Below, piece by piece: positions 1-5,625 of a stretch of DNA of 5,625 nt. Positions within the stretch are counted from its first letter, which is position 1. Every line of letters starts with the position of its first letter. The stretch lies in assembly GCA_964590495.1 (NCBI GenBank), contig CAZPWQ010000179.1, positions 1-5,625 on the forward strand, written 5' to 3'. The notes below the pieces were generated by a model, which ran no database searches, was not told where the DNA came from, and saw only the letters and a list, made by a program, of their open reading frames with translations. The position numbers and the translations under genes were made by a program. The DNA is from CAZPWQ01 sp964590495. GTDB taxonomy: Bacteria > Bacteroidota > Rhodothermia > Balneolales > Balneolaceae.

Positions 1-175
1 CCGCAATCAGGCAATAGAGGCTGGGGGTATCGCCAAAAAGGTGGCGGGAAAGCTTTTCCGCCTTTCCCTCTTTGCTGTATTCAGCCTTCTCAAATGCCGC
101 GTGCTCACTGCACAAATTGATAATCTCGTTGATATCGTCGGGCTGTGCCTTTCTGATCGTTACATTGTTTCCCAT
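1..175 (-). CDS. GNAT-family N-acetyltransferase, N-terminal fragment
   Basis: Partial gene: the first 58 residues are present and the rest runs off the left edge. The protein starts MGNNVTIRKAQPDDINEI, the usual first strand and helix of the GNAT acetyl-CoA-dependent acyltransferase fold (short beta strand 'VTIRKA', then 'PDDI' opening helix 1, then a helix reaching 'INLCSEHAAFEKAE'). The continuation, with a KLSRHLF helix and the strand 'SLYCLIA', resembles the diamine/amino-acid type GNATs. The acetyl-CoA binding motif (Q/RxxGxG/A) would lie beyond the window, so neither activity nor substrate can be confirmed. The ATG at 175-173 lies 2 bp after the stop of the upstream gene, which argues for co-transcription and translational coupling. 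No Shine-Dalgarno-like sequence precedes it, and no other ATG near the junction competes. The family call is a pattern judgement on a short segment. Confidence 0.75.
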   Translation of the reverse strand, partial: MGNNVTIRKAQPDDINEIINLCSEHAAFEKAEYSKEGKAEKLSRHLFGDTPSLYCLIA

Positions 176-177
176 AA

Positions 178-645
178 TCAGAAGTCTGTATTAGAATGTT
201 CATTAAGGTAACGTTCAAAATCAGGGTTGGCAGCTTTTTTGAGTATATGTTCCACCCAGGCAATTCGCTCGAAGTTGATTACCTCCAATTCCCACACACA
301 GCCCATCAGTCCTTTGTCCGATACCAGTTTGAAGGTGTCCGGCTTTTCCCGGGTGGAGAAATAGATATAGTGTTGCAGCATGTTTTCGCCAAGCCACCAG
401 TTAACCAAAACGTAATTACCGTCATTAGCTCCATGAATGATTACAAAGCCGATATCATAAACCGGCCAATCATAGGCTTTTGCAAGTGTCAGCCAATCCG
501 GCAATTGTGACTTGGCTGCTTCAATAAGGGGGTCGGGTGGATATTCGTTTTTGGCTGAGATACCGTACACTTTCAGTTTCCAGTTTTTGTACTTATAAAT
601 TCCCAGAAACCGGATGGGACGTTTTTTGTATGAGGTAAAGTTCAT
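178..645 (-). CDS. Uncharacterised conserved-looking 155-residue protein
   Basis: I do not recognise a characterised family. The protein is soluble-looking, with no signal peptide or membrane helix, and is rich in aromatic residues. It opens MNFTSYKKRPIRF with a basic first 25 residues. A hydrophobic strand follows at about 63-71 (YDIGFVIIH), then a glycine turn and 'YVLVNWWLGENMLQHYIYFS' (78-97), then 'CVWELEVINFER' (116-127) and a C-terminal helix (129-138). The NWW (82-84) and CVWELEVI blocks look like conserved core strands of a compact alpha/beta or all-beta fold; this is a visual judgement. A -7-like element stands 28 bp upstream of the ATG, and the TGA stop (180-178) is followed by a GNAT gene after 2 bp. 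A two-gene operon is therefore likely, and a role linked to the acetyltransferase is possible but unproven. It does not overlap the ZIP gene upstream. That it is a real gene is fairly secure; its function is unknown. Confidence 0.85.
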   Translation of the reverse strand: MNFTSYKKRPIRFLGIYKYKNWKLKVYGISAKNEYPPDPLIEAAKSQLPDWLTLAKAYDWPVYDIGFVIIHGANDGNYVLVNWWLGENMLQHYIYFSTREKPDTFKLVSDKGLMGCVWELEVINFERIAWVEHILKKAANPDFERYLNEHSNTDF

Positions 646-855
646 TTATTTACGATCCATTAATAAAGGATTTCAAATATATAATGTTCATCTTATGAAA
701 GAAATAAATATAGCTTTCAGATAAAGCGATAAGAATTAAAGCCTGGAGTGTTTGTGAAGATTCCTGTGTAAATAAAGCTTAAAAATTAAATCCAAGAATC
801 AGACCAACGAACGAAACATTTTCATTTCTTTGAAAACTATTTTGGCCTGCTTGAA
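646..855. other. AT-rich intergenic region between ZIP gene and 155-residue gene
   Basis: These 210 bp separate two minus-strand genes. No ORF of useful length was seen. The region holds a candidate promoter element for the downstream gene (674-681) and a weak inverted repeat, TTTTCA (819-824) and TGAAAA (831-836) around a 6-nt spacer, which starts about 20 bp after the ZIP stop codon. The hairpin is AT-only apart from one C-G pair and is not followed on the minus strand by a T tract, so I do not call it a terminator. No tRNA-like or riboswitch-like structure was evident by eye. Confidence 0.5.
674..681 (-). promoter_or_regulatory. Candidate Bacteroidota-type -7 element (TATATTTG)
   Basis: Read on the minus strand, the octamer is TATATTTG, an exact match to the TAnnTTTG -7 consensus recognised by the Bacteroidota primary sigma factor. 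Its last base is 28 bp from the ATG at 645, which would place the transcription start about 20 nt upstream of the start codon. I could not find a convincing TTG at the expected -33 spacing; the upstream sequence is simply AT-rich. The call therefore rests on one element and its position. Confidence 0.45.
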
Positions 856-2025
856 TCATACACTAATCAGCAGAGCTGTTCCGTACATGATGCTTATACC
901 GAGAACAAAAGCCGCCATGTTCGGGAGACTGAGCCAGGTTTTTGCCTCCGATTGCCGGGTAAGGAACAGGCCGACTTCGATGATTACCTGCAGGATGGCT
1001 CCGGCGCCAATGGCAAACAGGATGGCACTCCAGTGGGGAGAGTAAGAAAAAGCGCCGATCAGTGTACCGGCGGCGGCCGGTAATCCTGCCAGCAGTGTCA
1101 GGTTAACGAAGGTACCGAAACCGGTTTTTCGTTTTAGCAATGGAGCAGCTATACCAATTCCTTCTGTAAGGTTATGAAGAACGAATCCCACGACCAGGAA
1201 TGACCCGAGTGCTGCTTCTCCGGAAGCCATGGCCGCTCCTACGACAAGCCCTTCTCCAAGATTATGGAGTCCTATCCCAAAAGCGAGCCAGGTGGACAGT
1301 GATAGCCCTTCGGGTGCTTTTCCACCCCTTCGGCCGGTTGCGAAAATGAGCATAAATGCAAGACCGGTTACAAGCCATACCAGCAGGCTCCCCTGGAATG
1401 CTTCGGAAGCCATTTCAGCCAGTTCCAGTCCTTCTTGCAGCGTATCTATAAACAGGAATACCAGCAATCCTATAGTCAATGCAAGAATAAATTGAAGACC
1501 GTTCTGGCCGAGCGTTTTGAGATAGGGATAAAACATCAGCCCCAGGGCTACCGGGATCACCCCGATATAGATTCCCAGCAAAATAAAAGCTCCGATCCGG
1601 TTGATGGACCATTCCGGTGTTTGCACTGCGACTTCGATGGTATGATCAAAAGTGGCTCCCGTGTTGGTAATGAAGGTAATTTCGTGAAGCTCATCTTTGA
1701 CCCACGGGTAGGGAATATCAATCCTTGCCGTAGACAGGCGAGATAACGGACCGGCCGGCTCCTGGGTGAATTCCCAGTAGGCTTCATCAACCAGTACCTG
1801 GGCGATACGCACCGGTTCCGAACCGTTGGCGCGGATTGACATATGAATACCTTTTTCATCTAAAACGGTACGTTCCACCGTTATTTCTTCAATCGGAGGG
1901 GCTGTCACCCCGAGTGGCTTGAGTGGTTCGGTAGCAAAGAACAGCCAGATCGAGCCACCCAGCAGCACCAGCGGGATAACAGCCCAAACCCATGTAGGCA
2001 GTTTTTGAACTATTTGTTTATTCAT
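856..2025 (-). CDS. ZIP-family metal transporter with N-terminal extracytoplasmic domain
   Basis: This 389-residue inner-membrane protein probably moves divalent metal cations. The ZIP core covers about 144-389 with eight predicted helices (roughly 144-166, 175-195, 212-229, 243-266, 274-296, 304-325, 332-354, 367-388). Helix 4 carries HNLGEG (254-259) and helix 5 carries HNLTEG (284-289). In ZIP proteins these two helices form the metal site, normally with HNxPEG/HNxxD and HExPHE-like motifs, so His254, Glu258, His284 and Glu288 are the likely ligands. Residues 12-32 form an extra membrane anchor. Residues 33-143 are strand-rich and likely lie outside the membrane; I do not recognise that domain. 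Typical bacterial ZIPs are about 250-310 residues and lack it. The ATG overlaps the oxidase stop codon by 4 bp, implying co-translation and a shared metal. Metal identity and transport direction cannot be read from the sequence. Confidence 0.93.
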   Translation of the reverse strand: MNKQIVQKLPTWVWAVIPLVLLGGSIWLFFATEPLKPLGVTAPPIEEITVERTVLDEKGIHMSIRANGSEPVRIAQVLVDEAYWEFTQEPAGPLSRLSTARIDIPYPWVKDELHEITFITNTGATFDHTIEVAVQTPEWSINRIGAFILLGIYIGVIPVALGLMFYPYLKTLGQNGLQFILALTIGLLVFLFIDTLQEGLELAEMASEAFQGSLLVWLVTGLAFMLIFATGRRGGKAPEGLSLSTWLAFGIGLHNLGEGLVVGAAMASGEAALGSFLVVGFVLHNLTEGIGIAAPLLKRKTGFGTFVNLTLLAGLPAAAGTLIGAFSYSPHWSAILFAIGAGAILQVIIEVGLFLTRQSEAKTWLSLPNMAAFVLGISIMYGTALLISV

Positions 2026-3134
2026 ACCGACACCTCTTTGTCAGTGACGTCAAAGAAACTCATCCACCCCAGTTCGGCAAATTCCGACTGATGGGCGTGG
2101 AACATATAATTTCCGGGTTCAAAGCCGTCAAATGAAAACTCCAGAATTCCCCGCTGCGCCTGGCACATCATAACGGTATCAATGGTTTTTTGAGTAGGAG
2201 TGAGGGTAGTCCCGTGGTCGTAAAAGTCGAAGAAGTTGCCATGCAGATGAAGGGAATTAATCGGATCGAATTCAGTTGTATTGATCAGATAGAGCCGGAC
2301 GGGACGCCGGCTGTCAACCCGGATCGGTTTGTGTTGATAGGCAAAAGCAACAGTATTGGCGGCATAGACTTCGTTTTCGTTGTCAAAGTTGGTATCAAAA
2401 CCGTTCATCACGATAAGAAACTCCTGCCAGGGTTTGTTTTCGTTAGTTCCGAGCAGTCGGGAACGGGCTGTATCCGCATGATCCGGGTGGCGCTCCGGAT
2501 CGGGATCGATGATGAATGCACCGTAGAGGCCTTTGTGAATATGGCGCTTCAGTGGAGTGGCATGGCAATGATACAGGTGACAACCGTAGGGAAATGCATC
2601 AAATTCATAGGTGAACGAATCGCCCGGCTGGATCATGCCGGGTCCCGCAGAAGGAACGCCATCCATGGCGGCGGAATGGATACCGTGGAAATGGATAGTA
2701 TGGGGATGAGTGCCTGCATTGTGGAAATCAACGCGGATTCTGTCACCTTCCGTACAGCGAATGGTAGGCCCGGGAATTCTGCCGTTATAGGTCCAGGCCG
2801 GGAAAAAGATGCCGGGCGCAATTTCAATCTCTTTATCTACCGCTACAACCTGATATTCCCGCAGTGTTTGTCCGTCAGGCAGCCGGGAAACATTTCCGGT
2901 ATCCCAGTCTGTAAGGATGTTATGCGGGTCAAATCCATTCCGTATGTGATTGACCCTGCCTACCGTCGTCATTCCCCCGTGTGACATATTCTCATGAGGA
3001 GGTTCACGCGGCTCATCTTTTTCGGGGTGCTGCTGTGACTGACCGGTATTGGTGAACAACGCACCCAGCATGGTTGCCGCACCTGAAAAAAGCCCGGTTT
3101 TCAGGAAAAATTTTCTGGAGAATTTGGATCCCAT
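2022..3134 (-). CDS. Secreted two-domain multicopper oxidase, type 1 copper in domain 1
   Basis: This 370-residue copper enzyme would couple one-electron oxidation of a substrate (metal ion or phenol-like) to reduction of O2 to water. An N-terminal signal (1-30) has SRKFFLK (6-12), a Tat-like motif with RK in place of RR, followed by a hydrophobic stretch. Cupredoxin domain 1 (about 95-212) has HPHTIHFHG (143-151) and HCH (189-191); domain 2 (about 237-364) has HLHG (296-299) and HAH (346-348). The eight trinuclear-site histidines H148, H150, H189, H191, H296, H298, H346 and H348 are all present. Type 1 copper ligands are probably H145, C190 and H198, with Leu203 in the axial position by alignment to nitrite-reductase-like spacing. 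Domain 2 has Ala347 where a type 1 Cys would be, so it has no blue copper site. The length fits two-domain oxidases. It forms an ATGA overlap with the ZIP gene. The substrate is unknown. Confidence 0.95.
   Translation of the reverse strand: MGSKFSRKFFLKTGLFSGAATMLGALFTNTGQSQQHPEKDEPREPPHENMSHGGMTTVGRVNHIRNGFDPHNILTDWDTGNVSRLPDGQTLREYQVVAVDKEIEIAPGIFFPAWTYNGRIPGPTIRCTEGDRIRVDFHNAGTHPHTIHFHGIHSAAMDGVPSAGPGMIQPGDSFTYEFDAFPYGCHLYHCHATPLKRHIHKGLYGAFIIDPDPERHPDHADTARSRLLGTNENKPWQEFLIVMNGFDTNFDNENEVYAANTVAFAYQHKPIRVDSRRPVRLYLINTTEFDPINSLHLHGNFFDFYDHGTTLTPTQKTIDTVMMCQAQRGILEFSFDGFEPGNYMFHAHQSEFAELGWMSFFDVTDKEVSV
2031..2036 (-). promoter_or_regulatory. Shine-Dalgarno-like site for the ZIP gene
   Basis: On the minus strand GAGGTG lies 5 nt before the ZIP ATG, inside the last codons of the oxidase (GAG GTG, Glu-Val). 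It fits the anti-Shine-Dalgarno sequence and stands out because the other starts in this window lack one. It supports the ATG at 2025 as the true start and internal re-initiation at the ATGA overlap. Since the bases also encode protein, a chance match is possible. Confidence 0.45.
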
Positions 3135-3173
3135 ATTAAATTTGGATGTTTTTAAAAAACTTAAATTTAATAT
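3133..3173. repeat. 11-bp perfect inverted repeat over the oxidase start
   Basis: The arms ATATTAAATTT (3133-3143) and AAATTTAATAT (3163-3173) are exact reverse complements separated by 19 bp, which hold a second near-palindrome, GTTTTTAAAAAAC (3148-3160). The proximal arm includes the first two bases of the oxidase ATG (3134-3132). In the transcript it could form a hairpin that buries the start codon; as DNA it could be an AT-rich operator. The surrounding sequence is extremely AT-rich, which raises the odds of chance palindromes. Confidence 0.45.
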
Positions 3174-3382
3174 AGGAAAATATAATTTTTAGTTAAAGCT
3201 AATTTATAATAACAAAACTCGAAGCAGTGGATTTGTATTAGTTTAAAGAGAGGTCGATGTGAGGAGAACTATTTACCGATTACTAGTTCAAGTCATCACA
3301 AGTATAAATATGATGAAGTCTTTAATATTTGACTATCTCATTGAAAGAAAAGGCGGCACTTGGCTAACTGGTACAGTTTATT
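3135..3382. other. AT-rich intergenic region between permease and oxidase
   Basis: This 248-bp region has no convincing gene. Next to the oxidase it is very AT-rich and holds the inverted repeat and a weak promoter-like octamer. Near the permease end there is a short inverted repeat, AACTG/CAGTT with a 3-nt loop (about 3367-3379), lying just past the permease stop. It has no following T tract on the minus strand, so it is at best a weak terminator candidate. The gap suggests that the oxidase-ZIP pair has its own promoter separate from the permease. Confidence 0.5.
3177..3184 (-). promoter_or_regulatory. Weak -7-like octamer upstream of the oxidase
   Basis: The minus strand reads TATATTTT, matching TAnnTTTG at all but the last base, with 42 bp between it and the oxidase ATG. 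No TTG was found at the expected -33 spacing. In such AT-rich sequence a match of this quality is common, so this is only a lead for where the oxidase-ZIP transcript might start. Confidence 0.22.
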
Positions 3383-5625
3383 TTATTCTGTTTTCAATAT
3401 CTTAACCGGATTTGTAGTAGCTGCTTTGAAAGATTCATAGCTGACCGTTACAATAGCGATACACAGGATACCAGCGATAGCAATCAGGAAGACCCAAAAA
3501 GAGATCGTTATTTTGAACGCAAATTGTTGCAGCCAGTTTCTTAAATAGAGATACGAAACAGGAGTGGCGATCAGGCAGGCGGTGATGATAAGTTTTCCAT
3601 AATTTTTATAACGGGAGAAGAGGATTTCTGAGATTGTAGCACCCAGTACTTTTCGAATACTCACTTCTTTTCGTTTATTGGCGGCCATAAATGAGGAAAG
3701 ACTAAACAATCCCAAACAGGCAATAAAAAGTGCCAGTACGGCGAAGAGGGCAAACATTTTCCCCATCTGTTGATCGTTTTTATACAAGCTGTTGAACTGT
3801 TCATCAACAAAATTGTAATTGAATGGAGTATCAGGTAACACCGTTTCCCAGGTTTTCTCTATTTGAGAGACGGCATTCGAAATGGTACTAGATGGGGCAA
3901 TCTTGATAGAATAATTAAAATACAGGCTTTCATCCATTAGATACACAATAGGACTGTAATTTTGATACAGGGAAAGAAAGTTGAAATTTTGCGTAACACC
4001 GATTATCGTCCCATTTCTGTTAAATGTATTTAATTCTTTGCCGAGCGGGGAGTCCCAACCCAAGACTTTAACCGCGGCTTCATTTAGCATAAACGCCTGG
4101 GTGGAGTCCGTGCCATACTCCTCCGAGAACATCCGGCCTTCTTTAAGCCCGATACCATAAGTGTCAAAAAAATCGAAATCCACCGAAATCCAGTTAAAGG
4201 TGAGGGAATCAGAAGAATATGCAGTCTGCACCAGCGCTGTTCCGCTGGTTTTGCTGATCCCGGGGATGTAAGATGAGACGCTGACATCCTCAACGCTCGC
4301 GAGTGATTTCAGGCGGGATTTCAATGGAGCGTACCTGTCTCCCAGTGTATTCGTTACTGTAATAATCCGATCTTTATTAAAACCGAGATCTTTGGTTTGA
4401 ATGTAATTAAGCTGTTGATAGATCGTCACAGTGCAAATAATCATTGCGATGGAAGCCGCAAACTGAACCACCACAATAGACTTCCAGATAGCAGCTCCCT
4501 TTTTGCCGGATGGAGTAACATTCTTAAGAGTTTTAACGGGCTGAAAGGCAGAAAGTAAAAAAGCGGGATATAATCCGGCTAATATTCCCATTAATACCGC
4601 TGTCAGGACAAACAATAGGATGGATGTAAGGTTGAAAAAGTCGGAAAAAATAAACAGGTGGTTCCCGGTGAGCAAGTTTAAAAAAGGCAGGGTATAATAG
4701 ATTACTATATAACCGGCAGCAAGCGCCATAAGGGAAAGGAAAATAGCTTCAAATAAGAATTGGGCGATGAGTTGTCTTTTCTGAGCCCCCAGCACTTTAC
4801 GAATCCCGGCTTCTTTATAGCGTCGCAGCGTCTGGGCCGTTGCCAGACTGGTGAAGTTGATGCTTGCGATGACAAGAAGAATAATGGCAATAGCAGAAAG
4901 AAAATAGATATACCGGATATCACTGTTAGGGCTTATCTCAGCTCGTACATTGCTGTGCAGGTGAATATCGGTAAGGGGTTTCAGGCGGTAATCAATTTTA
5001 TTTATTTCGTTTAGCTGTTTTTGGATGTCAGACGGATGCTGTCCCTCTTTGAGCAGCAGATAATTATACCCGAGATAAATTTCTGATAATTCTCTGTTAT
5101 AAAAAGTTTCCGTTAAGGACTTTGAAACTATGGCATCAAACTGCAGGTGGGTATTGGACGGAAGATCCGTTACGCCGGTGACCGTAAGAGTAGTACTTTT
5201 GTCCTGGAAGGTAATGTCCAGTGTTCTGCCCAGAGCTCGTTTATTTCCAAAATACTTTCGGGCCGTTTTTTGCGTGAGGACAATACTGTTTGGTTCTGCA
5301 AGCACTCTGTTCTTGTTACCTTCAAGAAGGGGAAAGTCAAAGAGAGTAAAAAAAGAAGAATCGGCCGCCCAGAAATCAGACTCCGCTATTTTTTCGCCGT
5401 TCGCTTCTATAAAAACATCGGATAGCGGGGCAAACCGAACGTGCTTTTCAATGCCGGATATAGAATTAAGCGGGCCGGGATTTATATACTGATTAATATT
5501 CGCATAACGGGTATTTAACTCGCCTCGTAAATCGGAATAAAATTCCAACCGGTATATTCGATCCGAATTTTTGAAAAACTCATCATAGCTGCGTTCATAC
5601 TCTACATAGGTATAGATCAAAATGA
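3383..5625 (-). CDS. MacB/FtsX-type ABC transporter permease, N-terminus cut by window edge
   Basis: The reading frame stays open to the window edge; the TTG at 5620 is internal (Leu), and the missing N-terminus should hold the first membrane helix. Counting from that TTG, about 745 residues are visible. A MacB-like periplasmic domain (about 10-225) includes YERSYDEFF (8-16) and DLPSNTHLQFD (152-162). The first FtsX block has helices at about 237-260, 285-312 and 331-355, and another helix follows at 378-400. A second periplasmic region (about 401-620) leads to the last helices at 622-642, 676-693 and 708-728. Each FtsX block has the same cytoplasmic motif, ending in IRKVLGA at 273-279 and 656-662, as expected for a duplicated permease contacting an ATPase. 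Such proteins work with a separate MacB-like ATPase in mechanotransmission or export of lipids, peptides or drugs. No ATPase gene is in the window. The substrate is unknown. Confidence 0.95.
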   Translation of the reverse strand, partial: ILIYTYVEYERSYDEFFKNSDRIYRLEFYSDLRGELNTRYANINQYINPGPLNSISGIEKHVRFAPLSDVFIEANGEKIAESDFWAADSSFFTLFDFPLLEGNKNRVLAEPNSIVLTQKTARKYFGNKRALGRTLDITFQDKSTTLTVTGVTDLPSNTHLQFDAIVSKSLTETFYNRELSEIYLGYNYLLLKEGQHPSDIQKQLNEINKIDYRLKPLTDIHLHSNVRAEISPNSDIRYIYFLSAIAIILLVIASINFTSLATAQTLRRYKEAGIRKVLGAQKRQLIAQFLFEAIFLSLMALAAGYIVIYYTLPFLNLLTGNHLFIFSDFFNLTSILLFVLTAVLMGILAGLYPAFLLSAFQPVKTLKNVTPSGKKGAAIWKSIVVVQFAASIAMIICTVTIYQQLNYIQTKDLGFNKDRIITVTNTLGDRYAPLKSRLKSLASVEDVSVSSYIPGISKTSGTALVQTAYSSDSLTFNWISVDFDFFDTYGIGLKEGRMFSEEYGTDSTQAFMLNEAAVKVLGWDSPLGKELNTFNRNGTIIGVTQNFNFLSLYQNYSPIVYLMDESLYFNYSIKIAPSSTISNAVSQIEKTWETVLPDTPFNYNFVDEQFNSLYKNDQQMGKMFALFAVLALFIACLGLFSLSSFMAANKRKEVSIRKVLGATISEILFSRYKNYGKLIITACLIATPVSYLYLRNWLQQFAFKITISFWVFLIAIAGILCIAIVTVSYESFKAATTNPVKILKTE

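Noticed and set aside
819..836. TTTTCA/TGAAAA hairpin after the ZIP gene as an intrinsic terminator
   Set aside because: The stem is short and AT-rich, and no T tract follows on the minus strand.
2190..2984. Long plus-strand open frame (264 codons) opposite the oxidase
   Set aside because: It is antisense to a gene with clear copper-site motifs, and its translation shows no recognisable domain; it is a shadow of the opposite strand's codon pattern.
2022..3134. Oxidase as a copper nitrite reductase
   Set aside because: It has the full set of eight paired HxH-type trinuclear histidines, including HCH and HAH, whereas nitrite reductases have a single type 2 copper site and lack them.
3288..3306. 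GTTCAAGTC, resembling the T-loop of a tRNA
   Set aside because: The flanking bases do not pair to form a T stem, and no acceptor, D or anticodon arms are found around it.
3310..3405. Plus-strand ORF of 31 codons starting MMKSLIFDYL and ending in a hydrophobic tail, overlapping the permease 3' end
   Set aside because: No ribosome binding site or promoter was seen, and it is short enough to occur by chance; the hydrophobic tail is partly the antisense of the permease C-terminus.
5618..5620. TTG as the permease start codon
   Set aside because: The frame remains open to the window edge, and the family normally has a cytoplasmic tail and a first membrane helix before this point, so the true start lies outside.

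Overview
The window looks like ordinary chromosomal DNA from a Bacteroidota-type bacterium, possibly the Balneolota/Rhodothermota side of that group. This rests on three things. The large MacB/FtsX-like permease is of the kind Bacteroidota carry in many paralogs. Purine-rich Shine-Dalgarno sequences are mostly absent. One upstream region holds an exact TAnnTTTG-type -7 hexamer. The taxonomic call is an inference, not proven. All five genes lie on the minus strand, so transcription runs from high to low coordinates.

Layout in the direction of transcription: (1) 5625-3383, a MacB-type ABC transporter permease whose first few dozen residues lie beyond the window edge. (2) A 248-bp AT-rich intergenic stretch with an 11-bp inverted repeat that reaches into the next start codon. 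(3) 3134-2022, a secreted two-domain multicopper oxidase. (4) 2025-856, a ZIP-family metal transporter carrying an extra N-terminal membrane anchor and a domain of about 110 residues outside the membrane; its ATG overlaps the oxidase stop codon by 4 bp. (5) A 210-bp AT-rich gap with a good -7 promoter element. (6) 645-178, an uncharacterised 155-residue protein. (7) 175-1, the N-terminal 58 residues of a GNAT-fold acetyltransferase, starting 2 bp after the preceding stop.

The most interesting part is the overlapping oxidase-ZIP pair. A periplasmic copper oxidase co-translated with an inner-membrane divalent-metal carrier suggests that the two act on one metal (iron, manganese, copper or zinc). 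This resembles in logic, but not in homology of the permease, the Fet3/Ftr1 ferroxidase-permease partnership of yeast. The oxidase keeps all eight histidines expected of a trinuclear copper site and has its type 1 copper site in domain 1 only. Nothing in the window shows which metal is handled or the direction of transport. No RNA genes, CRISPR arrays, insertion sequences or attachment sites were seen.
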